A DNA stretch of 64,000 nucleotides. Origin: Methylosinus sp. PW1 (GTDB taxonomy: Bacteria > Pseudomonadota > Alphaproteobacteria > Rhizobiales > Beijerinckiaceae). Made by a program: the position numbers and the translations under genes. Of this stretch, positions 1-9,633 are shown in pieces. The stretch is taken from NCBI RefSeq assembly GCF_000745215.1, contig NZ_JQNK01000008.1, positions 1 through 64,000 of the forward strand, read 5' to 3'. The stretch's first letter is position 1. Each line of letters opens with the position of its first letter. The notes beneath the pieces were generated by a model, which saw nothing but the letters and a program-made list of their open reading frames with translations, did not search any database and was not told the origin of the DNA.

Positions 1-83
1 CGCGTATGGGCGGCGCTGCGCGATATTCCGCCGGGCGCCACGATCAGCTACGCCGAGCTCGCCGCACGCATCGGCGCGCCGAG
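1..83 (+). pseudogene. O6-alkylguanine-DNA methyltransferase (Ada/Ogt type), fragment cut by IS21
   Basis: The first 27 codons read in frame 1 and contain VWAALRDIPPG followed by [12 protein letters not shown], which matches the helix-turn-helix DNA-binding part just before the catalytic PCHRV segment of Ada/Ogt methyltransferases. These enzymes transfer alkyl groups from O6-alkylguanine to their own cysteine. The frame is broken at position 84 by the terminal inverted repeat of an IS21-family element. The catalytic half does not reappear on the far side of the element, so the gene is truncated here. The 5' part lies outside the window. The identity rests on a short but characteristic match. 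Confidence 0.7.
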
Positions 84-962
84 TGTCAATCGGCATCGAA
101 AATTGACCCCCGATCGGCGTTCAAAATTGACCCCCTTTTGGCGTAGGGCGGAACGCGAGCGCTCGCCCCGGCGGAGCTGGCGGGGTTGCGCAGCCGGGGC
201 GAGTGCGTTTCGGTTCGCGATGTGATCGGGAAGCGTCAGGCGCGGTTCTTGAAGCGCCAGCTTTCGTTGCCGGTCTCGACTGTCGCAATGGTGGGTGAGG
301 CGATCGAGCAGCGCGCTGGTCATTTTCGCGTCGCCGAACACGCTCGGCCATTCGCCGAATGCGAGATTGGTAGTGATGATGATAGAGGTGCGTTCGTAGA
401 GCCGGCTGATCAGATGGAAGAGCAATTGTCCGCCAGATTGCGCGAAGGGCAAGTAGCCGAGCTCGTCGAGTATGATGAAGTCCATTCTCGTGAGATATTC
501 CGCGAAGCGTCCCTGACGACCTCCTCGCGCTTCGGTCTCGAGCCTGGTGACGAGTTCGACGGTGTTGAAGAAGCGGCCGCGTTTTCCAGCGCGAATGCAA
601 TTTCTTGCAATCGCTATCGAAAGATGGCTCTTCCCCGTACCGGTTCCACCGACGAAAACACAATTACGTTGTTGGTCGAGGAAGCCGCCGTTCGAGAGAT
701 CGCGCACCAACCCTTCATTGATCGGCGTACCGTTGAACTGGAAGCCGTCGAAGTCCTTCGCCAGCGGCAATTTGGCGATCGTCATCTGATATTTGATGGA
801 GCGCGCGTGCTTTTCGGCGATTTCCGCCTCGAGAAGATCGCCGACGATGCGTGGCGGCTCATGCTGCCTCTTTATGCCACTCGACATCACCTCGTCATAG
901 GCGTTCCTCATGCCGAAGAGCTTGAGCTCTCCCATGAGATCGAAGAGCTTGGTGCGTTCCAT
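48..962 (-). CDS. istB: IS21 helper ATPase IstB (copy A), frameshifted near the C-terminus
   Basis: This is the AAA+ helper protein of IS21 transposition. Walker [11 protein letters not shown] and Walker [12 protein letters not shown] are intact. It starts at an ATG that overlaps the istA stop by ATGA. IstB proteins normally end with a segment like [14 protein letters not shown]. Here that segment and its stop (minus-strand TGA at 238-236) are present but in another frame, because two bases are missing after the codons for HHCD near position 273. The reading frame therefore continues past the element end into the flanking methyltransferase fragment, stopping at 48. The ATPase domain is complete, but whether the altered tail still works is unknown. 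Confidence 0.85.
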   Translation of the reverse strand: MERTKLFDLMGELKLFGMRNAYDEVMSSGIKRQHEPPRIVGDLLEAEIAEKHARSIKYQMTIAKLPLAKDFDGFQFNGTPINEGLVRDLSNGGFLDQQRNCVFVGGTGTGKSHLSIAIARNCIRAGKRGRFFNTVELVTRLETEARGGRQGRFAEYLTRMDFIILDELGYLPFAQSGGQLLFHLISRLYERTSIIITTNLAFGEWPSVFGDAKMTSALLDRLTHHCDSRDRQRKLALQEPRLTLPDHIANRNALAPAAQPRQLRRGERSRSALRQKGVNFERRSGVNFRCRLTLGAPMRAASSA

Positions 963-2578
963 CAGCCTGTTCTCCTCAATTGATCATAGCGGGCGCAGTC
1001 GGCGAGCGGCATGTGCAGCAGCATCAACGACTCGGGCGTCGGGATCGTCGGCGGGGGCGGCGGCTCGCGCCGGCGGGCGAGAATGTTGAGAATGACGTCG
1101 GCGGAATGGACGCCTTGGCCGAGCGCCTCCGCGCAGGCGGCTTCCACCGCGGTCAATCCGTCCTCGACGACGGCGGCCAGAACCTTGACCATCTGTCGAT
1201 CGCCATCATTGCTGCCGGCGAGCTTGCGCCGCACGCGCTCGATCGCTCCCGGCAACACCCAGTCCTTGAACGGCGCGCCGTTCCGTAGCGCGCCGGGCTT
1301 GCGCGCGAGAACTGGCACATAATGCCAGGGATCGAAGATCGTCGCGCCGCGCCCGAAGGCCCGAGCATGTTCGGCGACCACCCGCCCTTTTTGGCGGAAG
1401 ACGATGCGGTCGGCGTAGGCGTGGATCTCGACCGGGGCGCCGACGGCGCTCGCATTGACCGAGTATTTATTGTTGTCGAAGCGCACGAGGCAAGTCTTCG
1501 ACACCGACGCGGTCAGCTCGTGGAATCCGTCGAACCGCCCGCGCAGCGGAACGAGCTTCGGGCGCTCTTCTTCGAATGCCTCCCAGACCGTCTTGTCCGC
1601 GATTTCCGGATGCGGATGAGCCTTGGCGTAGGTGACGCATTTATCGAGAAGCCAGGCGTTCATATCGTCGTAGGTCTTGAACCGCAGGCGCGGCGTGAAG
1701 AACCGCTCCCGCGCCAGGCCGACTTGATTTTCGACCTGGCCTTTCTCCCAGCCGGACGCTGGCGTGCAGGCGACCGGCTCGACGAGATGATGGCTGCACA
1801 TTTGCGCGAAGCGACGATTGAACTTGCGCTCCTTGCCGACGAAGATCGTCTCCACCGCCGTCTTCATATTGTCGTAGATGCCGCGCGTGCAGGCGCCCCT
1901 GAAGAAGGTAAAGGCGCGATCATGCGCGTCGAAAACCATCTCCTGCGTCTCACGCGGATAGGCGCGAACGAAAGGCATGCGGCTGTGGCACAGACGCATG
2001 TGCGCCACCTTCACGGTCGTCGTCACGCCGTCGAGCACAACGATCTCGTGGCTCCAGTCGAACTGGTAGGCTTCGCCCGGCTCGAAGCTCAACGGCACAT
2101 AGGCGGCCGCCGTCGCCGCGCCTTGCTCGCTGCGCCATTTGCGCGAGTAGCGACGCACAGCGTCATAGCCGCCCGCGTAGCCCAGGCCGCTCAGATCTTC
2201 GAAAATACGGATCAGGGTTAGCCGCTCGCGCGGCGCCTTCTTCTCGTTCTCCGCGAGAACCTCATCGAGCTTGTCCGACCAAGGCCCGAGCTTGGGAAAC
2301 GGCTGATTGTCGCGCTCGTAAGCGAAGGACGTTGCCTCCGACCGCAGCGCCTTGCGGACCGTGTTCCGTGAAATGCCCAGATCGCGAGCGATCTCCTTGA
2401 TCGTCTTGCCCTTGACGAAATGTTCGCGACGGATTCGTCCGATCGTCTCCACAATCAACATCCCCCACCACCCGCCGTTTCAACCAAAACGGGCGGACTG
2501 TCCGGACTTCACCAGAGGGGGTCAATTTTCAACGCCGATTCCCCTCGTATGGGGGTCAAACTTGCACGCCGAATAACA
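84..2578 (-). mobile_element. IS21-family insertion sequence (copy A)
   Basis: The element begins with TGT at 84 and ends with ACA at 2578. The two ends are imperfect inverted repeats, each carrying two copies of a TTGACCCCC box (left copies near 103 and 128, right copies near 2517 and 2551), which are the multiple transposase-binding sites typical of IS21. It encodes istA and istB on the minus strand. No target duplication is visible: the left flank ends gcgccgag and the right flank starts tcttctgc. Different genes abut the two sides, so the ends probably result from recombination or deletion rather than one simple insertion. Confidence 0.9.
962..2461 (-). CDS. istA: IS21 transposase IstA (copy A)
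   Basis: A 499-aa DDE transposase of the IS21 family. An N-terminal helix-turn-helix ([19 protein letters not shown], about residues 20-40) would bind the terminal repeats. The rve-type catalytic core shows the acidic residues in YQFDWS, GIYDN and GQVENQ. The C-terminal part carries the conserved RNKYSV-like segment (here NNKYSVNAS) seen in IstA proteins. The length and motifs are normal, so the protein looks intact. It is followed by istB with a 4-bp stop/start overlap, the usual istAB arrangement. It shares only family-level similarity with the second IS21 transposase of this window. Confidence 0.93.
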   Translation of the reverse strand: MLIVETIGRIRREHFVKGKTIKEIARDLGISRNTVRKALRSEATSFAYERDNQPFPKLGPWSDKLDEVLAENEKKAPRERLTLIRIFEDLSGLGYAGGYDAVRRYSRKWRSEQGAATAAAYVPLSFEPGEAYQFDWSHEIVVLDGVTTTVKVAHMRLCHSRMPFVRAYPRETQEMVFDAHDRAFTFFRGACTRGIYDNMKTAVETIFVGKERKFNRRFAQMCSHHLVEPVACTPASGWEKGQVENQVGLARERFFTPRLRFKTYDDMNAWLLDKCVTYAKAHPHPEIADKTVWEAFEEERPKLVPLRGRFDGFHELTASVSKTCLVRFDNNKYSVNASAVGAPVEIHAYADRIVFRQKGRVVAEHARAFGRGATIFDPWHYVPVLARKPGALRNGAPFKDWVLPGAIERVRRKLAGSNDGDRQMVKVLAAVVEDGLTAVEAACAEALGQGVHSADVILNILARRREPPPPPTIPTPESLMLLHMPLADCARYDQLRRTG

Positions 2579-2579
2579 T

Positions 2580-2858
2580 CTTCTGCTCTCCGAACTGGGC
2601 GATCCCTTCGCCGCTGCCCTGGCGGCGCAGGACGGATCTGGTGCGGGCGCCTGGAGCACAGGCAGCGACGACGCACCGATCCTCGAAGAGATGGTTCGTG
2701 CCTTCTGCCGAGGTGGCGACCAGCTTCACGCGATCGAGCGCCTCATCACCCGTATGGAGGCGACCGGTGGCGGCGAAGCCGATCCTATTCCGGCAGAGTT
2801 CCGCGCGCTCTGGGACACTTTTCGGATCGCCCTTGCGACCGGGGGAGCGAGCTCATGA
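2580..2858 (+). pseudogene. 3' stump of an unknown gene coupled to the helicase
   Basis: In the frame starting at 2580 there is an open stretch of 92 codons ending with a TGA (2856-2858) that overlaps the helicase start as ATGA. The predicted peptide includes EEMVRAFCRGGDQLHAIERL and AEFRALWDTFRIALATG, with ordinary codon use. This looks like the C-terminal end of a protein translationally coupled to the helicase. Everything upstream was removed by the IS21 element ending at 2578. The product is not recognisable from the remaining part. By analogy with two-gene helicase defence modules it may have been the effector or recognition partner, but that is inference. Confidence 0.6.
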
Positions 2859-5800
2859 CCGATGAACGGTTTCGCGCCGAGACGCCACTTGCGCCCCTCA
2901 AGGTCTTCCAGCGGCGCACCGTCGATTACGTCTTCGACCGCCTCTATGGCCAGGACAACCCCGTCCGCCAGTTTCTGGTCGCCGACGAAGTCGGCCTCGG
3001 CAAAACGATGGTTGCGCGCGGGGTGATCGCCCGCATGATCGAGCATCTGTGGGACACGACCAAACGGATCGACATCCTCTACATCTGCTCGAACCAAGCG
3101 ATCGCCGCGCAGAACCTCAACCGGCTGAATGTACTTGGACGGCGCGAATTGACTCTGCCGACCCGTATGACCCTGGTTCCCCTGCAACTGCGCGGCCAGG
3201 CGGGCCTGGACGCCAACAAGGTCAACTTCATCAGCCTGACGCCTGGCACCACCTTCGATCTGCGCTCCGCGACGGGCGTGACGCAGGAACGCGCCTTGCT
3301 GTTCCATCTCCTGCGCGACCTCGTTACGCGCCCGCGCGGCCTGCACAACCTGTTGCAGGTCACGGCCGGCGTCGAGGGTTGGAACCGCGCTGTGGACAAC
3401 CTCACCCTCGAAGGCGTCGACAAGCGCATCATCGAGCGTTTCCGCCGCGACGTGCAGGCGGATCGCGACCTCTTCGAGGAACTCGAACGGATTTGCGAAC
3501 TCTTCCCGCGCCGCCGGGACACCTATCCCGCAGAAATGACACAGCCCCGCAACAGCCTGGTCGCCCGTCTCCGCGCCAAGCTGTCCCACGCCTGCGTGGA
3601 TGCGCTGCAACCCGACCTCATCATCATGGACGAGTTCCAGCGGTTTCGGGATCTGCTGCATGGCGACAGCGACGCGGCGATCCTCGCGCGCGAGCTGTTC
3701 GACTACTCGGGAGGCGACGGGCACGCCGCCCGCACCTTGCTGCTTTCCGCCACACCCTACCGGATGCTCACGCTCGCCGGCGACGAGCCCGACGAAGGCG
3801 ACCACTATCAGGACTTCCTTGAGACCCTGAGTTTCCTCTACGGCCGGGAAAAGGGGCCGGAGGTGGCAGCCACGCTGGCGCGTGAAATGCGCGCCTTCCG
3901 CGGCCTCCTGCATGCCCTGCCACAGTCACATGCCTCAGCGGTCGAAACCCGCCAGACCATCGAGCGGCGCCTGCGCCGTGTGATCGCCCGAACCGAGCGG
4001 GTCGCATCCACAGTCGAGCGCGACTCCATGATGAGCGAGCCTCCCATCACGGTCTCGATCGCGCCCGCCGACCTCGCGCAGGCATCCGCCGTTTCTCAGG
4101 TGGCGCGCACGCTTGATGCGCCGGAGATCATCGAATACTGGAAGTCTTCGCCCTATCTGCTCAATTTCATGCGCCACTACAGCCTGAAGCGGCTGCTGGA
4201 AGACCAGATCGACGCGCCTTCGGCCGTGCTCCGCACCGCAATCCAGGCGGCTCGACCGGCCATGCTCGATCACGACGCCATCGACGCCTATGCGCCGCTG
4301 GACCCGGCCAACGGTCGCATGCGCGCGATCATGGACGACATCTTCGGCCAGCATCTGGAACAGAACCTCTGGATACCCGCCGCCATGCCCTATTACGGCG
4401 AGGCGCGAGCCGGGGCGCCGCTGACCAAGGCGCTGATATTTTCGTCCTGGTCCATGGTGCCCGATGCGATCGCAGCCCTGCTGTCCTACGAAGCCGAACG
4501 GCGCATGGGCGTCGGCGAATCCGGCCGGCGCTATTTCGAGCAGCATCGCCTGCGTCCCTTGCAGTTCCGGCAGGATCATGGCCGGCTCGCGGGTCTGCGC
4601 GCGCTGCTGCTGATCTATCCCTCGCCGGCGCTGGCCGAGCTGGCCGATCCGCTGGCGGTGTTCAGCGAGACGGGGGTCGCCTTGTCGCTGGAGGGAATGC
4701 GCTCCGCTGTGGGCGACCGCCTCAAGCCCGCCCTCGGTGCTTTGAAGGAAGGCGCCGTGTCGCATCAGGACGCGCACAGCGCCGAGTGGGCCGCCCCAGC
4801 CGTGATCGATGACCTGCTGGGCGCGCGATCCCGCGCCTGGCTGGAAGCGCCCCACGGCATGCGCGCCCTGGCGAGCGAAGACGCCTTCCACGATCATGTC
4901 GCCGAACTGGCGGCAGCGGTGAAGACGCACGACATCGGCGCTTTGTCCGACGATCTTTCGGACCTGCTGGTTGACGTCGCGCTCGGCAGTCCGGCCGTCT
5001 GCGCGCTTCGCGCCCTCAAGCGGATCGCGCCCGAGCTGGCGTGGGATGACCCACGCTTGCTCAGCGCCGCCGCCGAAGTCGCCTGGTCGTTCCGGGCGCT
5101 GTTCAATCAGCATGACGCGGTCGCCTTGCTGCGACGGGATACCGACGATCACTACTGGCGCCGCGTGCTGGCCTATTGCGCCCAGCACAACCTACAGGCC
5201 GTCCTGGACGAATACGCACATTACCTCGTCGATGCCGAAGGTCTCGGAGCCCGCCCAGCCGACGACCGCGCAATCGGTGTCGCTCGCGCCATGGCACAGG
5301 CCCTCGCTATCCGCCCGTCGCAGATCGACGTCGATGACGTGCAGGTCGATGGAGAGTCCCTCGCCATCAGCAAGTTCCAGATGCGCGGACGCTTCGCGAT
5401 GCGGCTCGCCGATTACAAGGACGAAGACGGCGCCGTCGCGCGGCTCGGAGGCGTGCGTGACGCCTTCAACTCACCGTTCCGGCCGTTCGTTCTCGCCACC
5501 ACGTCGGTCGGCCAGGAAGGGCTGGACTTCCATCCCTATTGCTATCGCGTCTATCACTGGAACTTGCCAGGCAACCCGGTGGACCTCGAGCAGCGCGAAG
5601 GCCGCGTCCACCGCTTCAAGGGCCATGCCGTGCGCCTCAACCTGGCCGAGCGCCAGGCCGCGGTCGTGAGGGGCCGTGGGCAGGCTCCTGACGATCCGTG
5701 GAAGCTGATGTTCGAGCACGCGCGATCCGAGGCGGCGGTCGACACCGATCTCATCCCCTATTGGATCTACGAAGGTTCCGTGCGCGTCGAACGGCGCGTG

Positions 5801-5983
5801 CCGATGCTGCCGTTCAGTCGGGAAGTCACGCGACTCGCCTGGCTCAAACGCAGCCTCACGGTCTATCGACTGGCCTTCGGTCAACCACGGCAGGACGATC
5901 TGCTCGACTACCTGCAAACCCTGGCCGGCGACGGCATGGACTCCAACTTGCTTGCAGATCTGCAAATTCGGCTTGAGCCATAG
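2855..5983 (+). CDS. SNF2-like superfamily 2 helicase, probable defence-island protein
   Basis: A 1042-aa protein with both RecA-like helicase lobes. Lobe 1 has Walker A VADEVGLGKTMVARG (about residues 40-55), a DEFQ motif II in IIMDEFQRF and motif III LLLSATPYRM. Lobe 2 has SVGQEGLDFHPY and the motif VI region QREGRVHRFKG. A large insertion of several hundred residues separates the lobes. The ATG at 2855 is preferred because it overlaps the stop of the truncated upstream gene and gives a normal N-terminus (LKVFQRRTVDYVF). Helicases of this build occur in phage-defence islands beside nuclease-like partners. Here the partner is broken, so the system is probably not functional. The exact defence family cannot be assigned from the sequence alone. 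Confidence 0.8.
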   Translation: MTDERFRAETPLAPLKVFQRRTVDYVFDRLYGQDNPVRQFLVADEVGLGKTMVARGVIARMIEHLWDTTKRIDILYICSNQAIAAQNLNRLNVLGRRELTLPTRMTLVPLQLRGQAGLDANKVNFISLTPGTTFDLRSATGVTQERALLFHLLRDLVTRPRGLHNLLQVTAGVEGWNRAVDNLTLEGVDKRIIERFRRDVQADRDLFEELERICELFPRRRDTYPAEMTQPRNSLVARLRAKLSHACVDALQPDLIIMDEFQRFRDLLHGDSDAAILARELFDYSGGDGHAARTLLLSATPYRMLTLAGDEPDEGDHYQDFLETLSFLYGREKGPEVAATLAREMRAFRGLLHALPQSHASAVETRQTIERRLRRVIARTERVASTVERDSMMSEPPITVSIAPADLAQASAVSQVARTLDAPEIIEYWKSSPYLLNFMRHYSLKRLLEDQIDAPSAVLRTAIQAARPAMLDHDAIDAYAPLDPANGRMRAIMDDIFGQHLEQNLWIPAAMPYYGEARAGAPLTKALIFSSWSMVPDAIAALLSYEAERRMGVGESGRRYFEQHRLRPLQFRQDHGRLAGLRALLLIYPSPALAELADPLAVFSETGVALSLEGMRSAVGDRLKPALGALKEGAVSHQDAHSAEWAAPAVIDDLLGARSRAWLEAPHGMRALASEDAFHDHVAELAAAVKTHDIGALSDDLSDLLVDVALGSPAVCALRALKRIAPELAWDDPRLLSAAAEVAWSFRALFNQHDAVALLRRDTDDHYWRRVLAYCAQHNLQAVLDEYAHYLVDAEGLGARPADDRAIGVARAMAQALAIRPSQIDVDDVQVDGESLAISKFQMRGRFAMRLADYKDEDGAVARLGGVRDAFNSPFRPFVLATTSVGQEGLDFHPYCYRVYHWNLPGNPVDLEQREGRVHRFKGHAVRLNLAERQAAVVRGRGQAPDDPWKLMFEHARSEAAVDTDLIPYWIYEGSVRVERRVPMLPFSREVTRLAWLKRSLTVYRLAFGQPRQDDLLDYLQTLAGDGMDSNLLADLQIRLEP

Positions 5984-6281
5984 GTGTTCGACAGGTCAGC
6001 GTGATGACCTCACCGCGCCTGGCTCCAAATGCCCTTTGCGAGCGGGAAGACCACTCCGCATCCCCGCCTATTTATATCCCCCACCATCCGCCTTCCCTAC
6101 GCCTGACGATTGATACTTCCCTGGCCACTTCCGCGCGCTCATGTTCGGTCGTGCAGGAGCGTGCGCCATCGAAGCTCGGCCAGCGTGTCGGTGGCTCTGA
6201 ATGACCAACGCATTACGAAATGCGTCTCGCGCTCGACCATCAACGATCATCAGCGGCAGGTCTCCTGCCGAAGGAGGGCGT

Positions 6282-6512
6282 ATGTCAGAGACCACATTCC
6301 TCACGCCGGAAGAGGTGGCCGAACGCTATCGTGGCAGCGTTTCCGTCGGCACCCTTCGGAACTGGCGTGCGATGAAGATCGGGCCATCATTCGTAAAAAT
6401 CGGCAAAGCGGTGCTCTACCGGATCGACGAGCTTGAGGCGTGGGACGACAGGAATCGTGTGCAGTGCCGCGCCCCGAAGCGAATTGAGCAAAGCGCCATG
6501 GATCGAGCTTGA
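6282..6512 (+). CDS. AlpA/excisionase-like helix-turn-helix protein
   Basis: A 76-aa MerR-fold DNA-binding protein of the excisionase (AlpA/HTH_17) type: FLTPEEVAERYRGSVSVGTL, then NWRAMKIGPSFVKIG and VLYRIDELEAW, the pattern of phage and integrative-element Xis/AlpA proteins. The ATG at 6282 follows a strong AAGGAGG ribosome-binding site. Such proteins direct excision or control element genes. There is no integrase in the neighbourhood, which supports the view that this is the relic of an integrative element. The last 15 or so residues diverge from the family and may be run-on sequence. Confidence 0.75.
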   Translation: MSETTFLTPEEVAERYRGSVSVGTLRNWRAMKIGPSFVKIGKAVLYRIDELEAWDDRNRVQCRAPKRIEQSAMDRA

Positions 6513-6823
6513 TCGCTCAGCACAAATGGCGGGCGCGCCGGTTGGCGCTCCCGACGCGCCCGCGCGCCCGCCTTCAGTTCATGCGAGGCGAACCGCCCCT
6601 CATGCGGCTGGACCATATGACGGCCAGCCTGGTGGGCCTCATGCGGGTTCGCCGCCATTCCCACCGCCATGCTTAATCCGCCCCACGGTGCGGCTTCTCC
6701 CATGGTCCCCGCGCTTATCGGGTCCGGGTCCCCATATCTGACTCAGGCGCTCGGCGTTTCCGCGATCGGGCCGAGCGTGTCGATCTCGGCGATCTTCTGA
6801 AACTCGCTGAGTTAGTCCTGCTG
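6513..6823. other. Degenerate stretch between integrative-element genes
   Basis: About 310 bases without a convincing gene. A frame beginning just after the excisionase stop encodes short pieces such as MRLDHMTASLVGLMRVRRHS before stopping, which looks like an eroded coding region rather than a promoter region. No RNA gene or strong repeat is visible. Confidence 0.4.
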
Positions 6824-7105
6824 ATGGGTCGCCAACCAACGGACCACGCGATTGTTCGCAAGGAGCTTGGCGACGTATCCAGCCGCCGTGCGATCAAGCA
6901 GCTCATGCGTCAGACGGATGCGAGCGAGAGGACCGTGAAGCATTGGCTCTCAGCGCAGCACGGGCCGGATACGGTGTATTTCCTGCGCCTGGTGGTTTCG
7001 TCGCCCGTCATCAGGGCCTTCGTTCTCGGCCTGCTCGAAGGCCCGGCGGCGATCCCGTTGACCGGCTGGCCCGGTGGATCGCATATCGCTCGCCAGAGCC
7101 CGTGA
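6824..7105 (+). CDS. Conserved hypothetical protein of integrative-element type
   Basis: A 93-aa open frame beginning MGRQPTDHAIVRKELG. The sequence SERTVKHWLSAQHGPDTVYF resembles a helix-turn-helix in which a small protein contacts DNA, and proteins of this kind are seen in rhizobial integrative elements and plasmids (from memory). The function is not known. The frame closes just 11 bases before the left end of the second IS21 element, so the C-terminus seems natural but the downstream neighbours have been displaced. In-frame codons extend upstream of the ATG, so the start is uncertain. Confidence 0.5.
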   Translation: MGRQPTDHAIVRKELGDVSSRRAIKQLMRQTDASERTVKHWLSAQHGPDTVYFLRLVVSSPVIRAFVLGLLEGPAAIPLTGWPGGSHIARQSP

Positions 7106-7228
7106 AGCCTATGCGGTGTTGATTTCCACTGAGAGCTGACCCAGGCAGCACGAGTTTTTCCACCGAGAACTGACCCATGTTCGAACCTTTCCCCCTCGAC
7201 CGTCGTGGGGGACCTTGGAGTGATCGAC

Positions 7229-8758
7229 ATGGAGTTATTGAGCGTCATCCGACGCTGGCGATATCGGCAGGAGTTTTCGATCCGGGAGATTGCGCGACGC
7301 ACGGGGCTGTCGCGCAATACGGTGCGCAAATACCTGCGCTCGGACAGCGTGGAGCCGGGGTTCGCCACGCCCGATCGACCGAGCCGGCTCGATCCGTTCG
7401 CCGACAAGCTGGCGCACATGCTGCGTCAGGAGGCCGCAAAATCGCGCAAGCAGAAGCGGACGGTCAAGCAGTTGCACGCGGATCTGGTCGCCCTCGGCTA
7501 CGACGGCTCCTACAATCGCGTGGCGGCGTTCGCGCGCGAGTGGAAGGCGGCGCGGCATCGGGAGCAGCAGACCTGCGGGCGCGGCGCGTTCGTGCCGCTG
7601 ACGTTTCTGCCCGGCGAGGCGTTCCAGTTCGACTGGTCGGAGGATTGGGCGATCATCGCGGGCGAGCGGACGAAGTTGCAGGTCGCCCAGTTCAAGCTCT
7701 CCTACAGCCGTGCGTTCTTCCTTCGCGCCTACCCGCAGCAGACGCATGAGATGCTCTTCGACGCCCACAACCACGCCTTCCGCGTGCTGGGCGGCGTGCC
7801 CCGGCGAGGCGTCTACGACAACATGCGCACCGCGATCGACAAGATCGGGCGTGGCAAAGAACGCCAGGTCAACGCCCGCTTCGCCGCGATGGTCAGCCAC
7901 TTCCTGTTCGAGGCCGCATTCTGCAATCCGGCCTCCGGCTGGGAAAAGGGGCAAATCGAGAAGAACGTTCAGGATGCTCGTCATCGCCTCTGGCAGCCAA
8001 TCCCGAGCTTTCCGTCGCTGGCGGCGCTCAACGACTGGCTGGAGGCGCGATGCCGCGAGCTGTGGGCCGAGATTCCGCACAGCGCGCAGCCGGGGACGAT
8101 CGCGGAGGCTTGGCGCGAGGAGGTTCCGCAACTGATGCAGCCTCCGCGGCCATTCGACGGCTTCGTCGAACACACCAAGCGGGTCACGCCGACGTGCCTG
8201 ATCCATCTGGACCGCAATCGCTACAGCGTGCCGGCTTCATTCGCCAATCGCCCCGTCAGCGTGCGGGTCTACCCTGAGCGCGTCGTCGTCGCCGCCGAGG
8301 GGCAGATCGTGTGCGAGCACGCCCGCGTCTTCGCCCGGTCGCATGACGACAAGAGCGTGACGGTCTACGACTGGCGGCATTATCTCTCCGTCATCCAGCG
8401 CAAGCCGGGCGCGCTGCGCAATGGCGCGCCCTTCGCGGAACTGCCGGTCGCCTTACGGACGCTGCAACAGCGCATGCTCGAGAAGCCGGGAGGCGACCGT
8501 GAGATGGTCGAGATTTTGGCTCTGGTCCTACAGCACGACGAGCAGGCCGTGCTGACCGCCGTCCAATTGGCGCTGGAGGCCGGCGCGCCGACCAAGACGC
8601 ACATCTTGAACCTGTTGCATCGCTTGGTGGACGGCAAGCCGGTCGACGCGCCGCCCGTGAAACCGCCCAACGCGCTGACGCTCACCACCGAGCCGCAGGC
8701 CAATGTCGAGCGTTACGACGCGCTGCGCAAGGGTCGGGAGGCGCGCCATGCGTCATAA
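7229..8758 (+). CDS. istA: IS21 transposase IstA (copy B)
   Basis: A 509-aa DDE transposase. The N-terminal helix-turn-helix is [20 protein letters not shown], and catalytic acidic residues appear in [16 protein letters not shown] and GQIEKN. The C-terminal [14 protein letters not shown] segment is typical of IstA. The ATG at 7229 is preferred over an upstream GTG at 7205 because [10 protein letters not shown] is the usual type of N-terminus and a GGAG lies about ten bases upstream. The stop at 8758 overlaps istB by 11 bases, as expected for coupled istAB. The gene appears intact. Confidence 0.92.
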   Translation: MELLSVIRRWRYRQEFSIREIARRTGLSRNTVRKYLRSDSVEPGFATPDRPSRLDPFADKLAHMLRQEAAKSRKQKRTVKQLHADLVALGYDGSYNRVAAFAREWKAARHREQQTCGRGAFVPLTFLPGEAFQFDWSEDWAIIAGERTKLQVAQFKLSYSRAFFLRAYPQQTHEMLFDAHNHAFRVLGGVPRRGVYDNMRTAIDKIGRGKERQVNARFAAMVSHFLFEAAFCNPASGWEKGQIEKNVQDARHRLWQPIPSFPSLAALNDWLEARCRELWAEIPHSAQPGTIAEAWREEVPQLMQPPRPFDGFVEHTKRVTPTCLIHLDRNRYSVPASFANRPVSVRVYPERVVVAAEGQIVCEHARVFARSHDDKSVTVYDWRHYLSVIQRKPGALRNGAPFAELPVALRTLQQRMLEKPGGDREMVEILALVLQHDEQAVLTAVQLALEAGAPTKTHILNLLHRLVDGKPVDAPPVKPPNALTLTTEPQANVERYDALRKGREARHAS

Positions 8759-9530
8759 TCCCGCCGCCGGCGCCATCGTCATCATGCTGCGCAGTCTCAA
8801 AATGCACGGCATGGCGCAAGCCGTCAGCGAGCTGACCGAGCAAGGCTCCCCGGCCTTCGAGGCCGCGCTGCCGATCCTGTCGCAACTCTTGAAGGCGGAA
8901 ACCGCCGACCGGGAGGTGAGATCGATCGCCTACCAGCTCAAGTCCGCGCGGTTCCCGAACTATCGCGATCTCGCCGGCTTCGACTTCGCCAGCAGTGAGG
9001 TCAACGAGGCGCTCGCGCGCCAGCTTCATCGCTGCGAGTTCCTCGAGGATGCGCATAACGCCGTCCTGGTCGGGGGACCTGGCACGGGCAAGACGCATCT
9101 GGCGACAGCGATCGGCGTCCAGGCGATCGAGCATCACAGAAAGCGTGTGCGGTTCTTCTCCACCGTCGAGCTCGTAAACGCGCTCGAAGCCGAAAAGCAC
9201 CAAGGCAAGTCGGGCCAAGTCGCGGCGCGGCTCGTTCATTCCGATCTCGTCATCCTCGATGAGCTCGGCTACCTGCCGTTCAGCGGCTCCGGCGGGGCGT
9301 TGCTGTTCCATCTGCTGAGCAAGCTCTACGAGCGAACCAGCGTCATCATCACGACGAATCTGAGCTTCGGCGAATGGGCCGCCGTCTTCGGGGACGCCAA
9401 GATGACGACGGCTCTGCTCGATCGCCTCACTCACCGCTGCCATATCCTCGAAACTGGAAACGACAGCTTCCGGTTCAAGGACAGCTCGGCGAAGGCGGAC
9501 AAACCTGCAAAGGAAAAGACCAAAACTTGA
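8748..9530 (+). CDS. istB: IS21 helper ATPase IstB (copy B)
   Basis: A 260-aa AAA+ ATPase that assists IstA by delivering target DNA. Walker [11 protein letters not shown] and Walker [12 protein letters not shown] are present, followed by the family segment [19 protein letters not shown] and a short Lys-rich tail. In contrast to the IstB of copy A, the C-terminal segment is in frame and ends at a natural stop inside the element. The ATG at 8748 lies within the end of istA. Confidence 0.92.
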   Translation: MRHNPAAGAIVIMLRSLKMHGMAQAVSELTEQGSPAFEAALPILSQLLKAETADREVRSIAYQLKSARFPNYRDLAGFDFASSEVNEALARQLHRCEFLEDAHNAVLVGGPGTGKTHLATAIGVQAIEHHRKRVRFFSTVELVNALEAEKHQGKSGQVAARLVHSDLVILDELGYLPFSGSGGALLFHLLSKLYERTSVIITTNLSFGEWAAVFGDAKMTTALLDRLTHRCHILETGNDSFRFKDSSAKADKPAKEKTKT

Positions 9531-9633
9531 CGACCGACTGAGCCGCAAGCCATCTTCAACCCGGGTCACTTCTCAATGGAAATCCCGGGTCAAATCTCGA
9601 CGGAAATCTACACCCGAGGGCTCCGCCGAATCG

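Larger units (their letters stand above)
7117..9612 (+). mobile_element. IS21-family insertion sequence (copy B)
   Basis: The element runs from TGT at 7117 to ACA at 9612. Its ends are inverted repeats sharing the pattern TGT-GATTTCC-GAGA-TGACCC, with a second internal TGACCC box on each side. It carries istA and istB on the plus strand. It is a different IS21 member from the first copy: the terminal repeats and proteins differ clearly. No target duplication is apparent (left flank ctatgcgg, right flank cccgaggg), again suggesting rearrangement after insertion. Confidence 0.88.

Noticed and set aside
2420..2854. N-terminal extension of the helicase back to 2420
   Set aside because: That stretch lies partly within the IS21 end and in a frame other than the coupled upstream gene; the family-like N-terminus begins at 2855 with an ATGA overlap.
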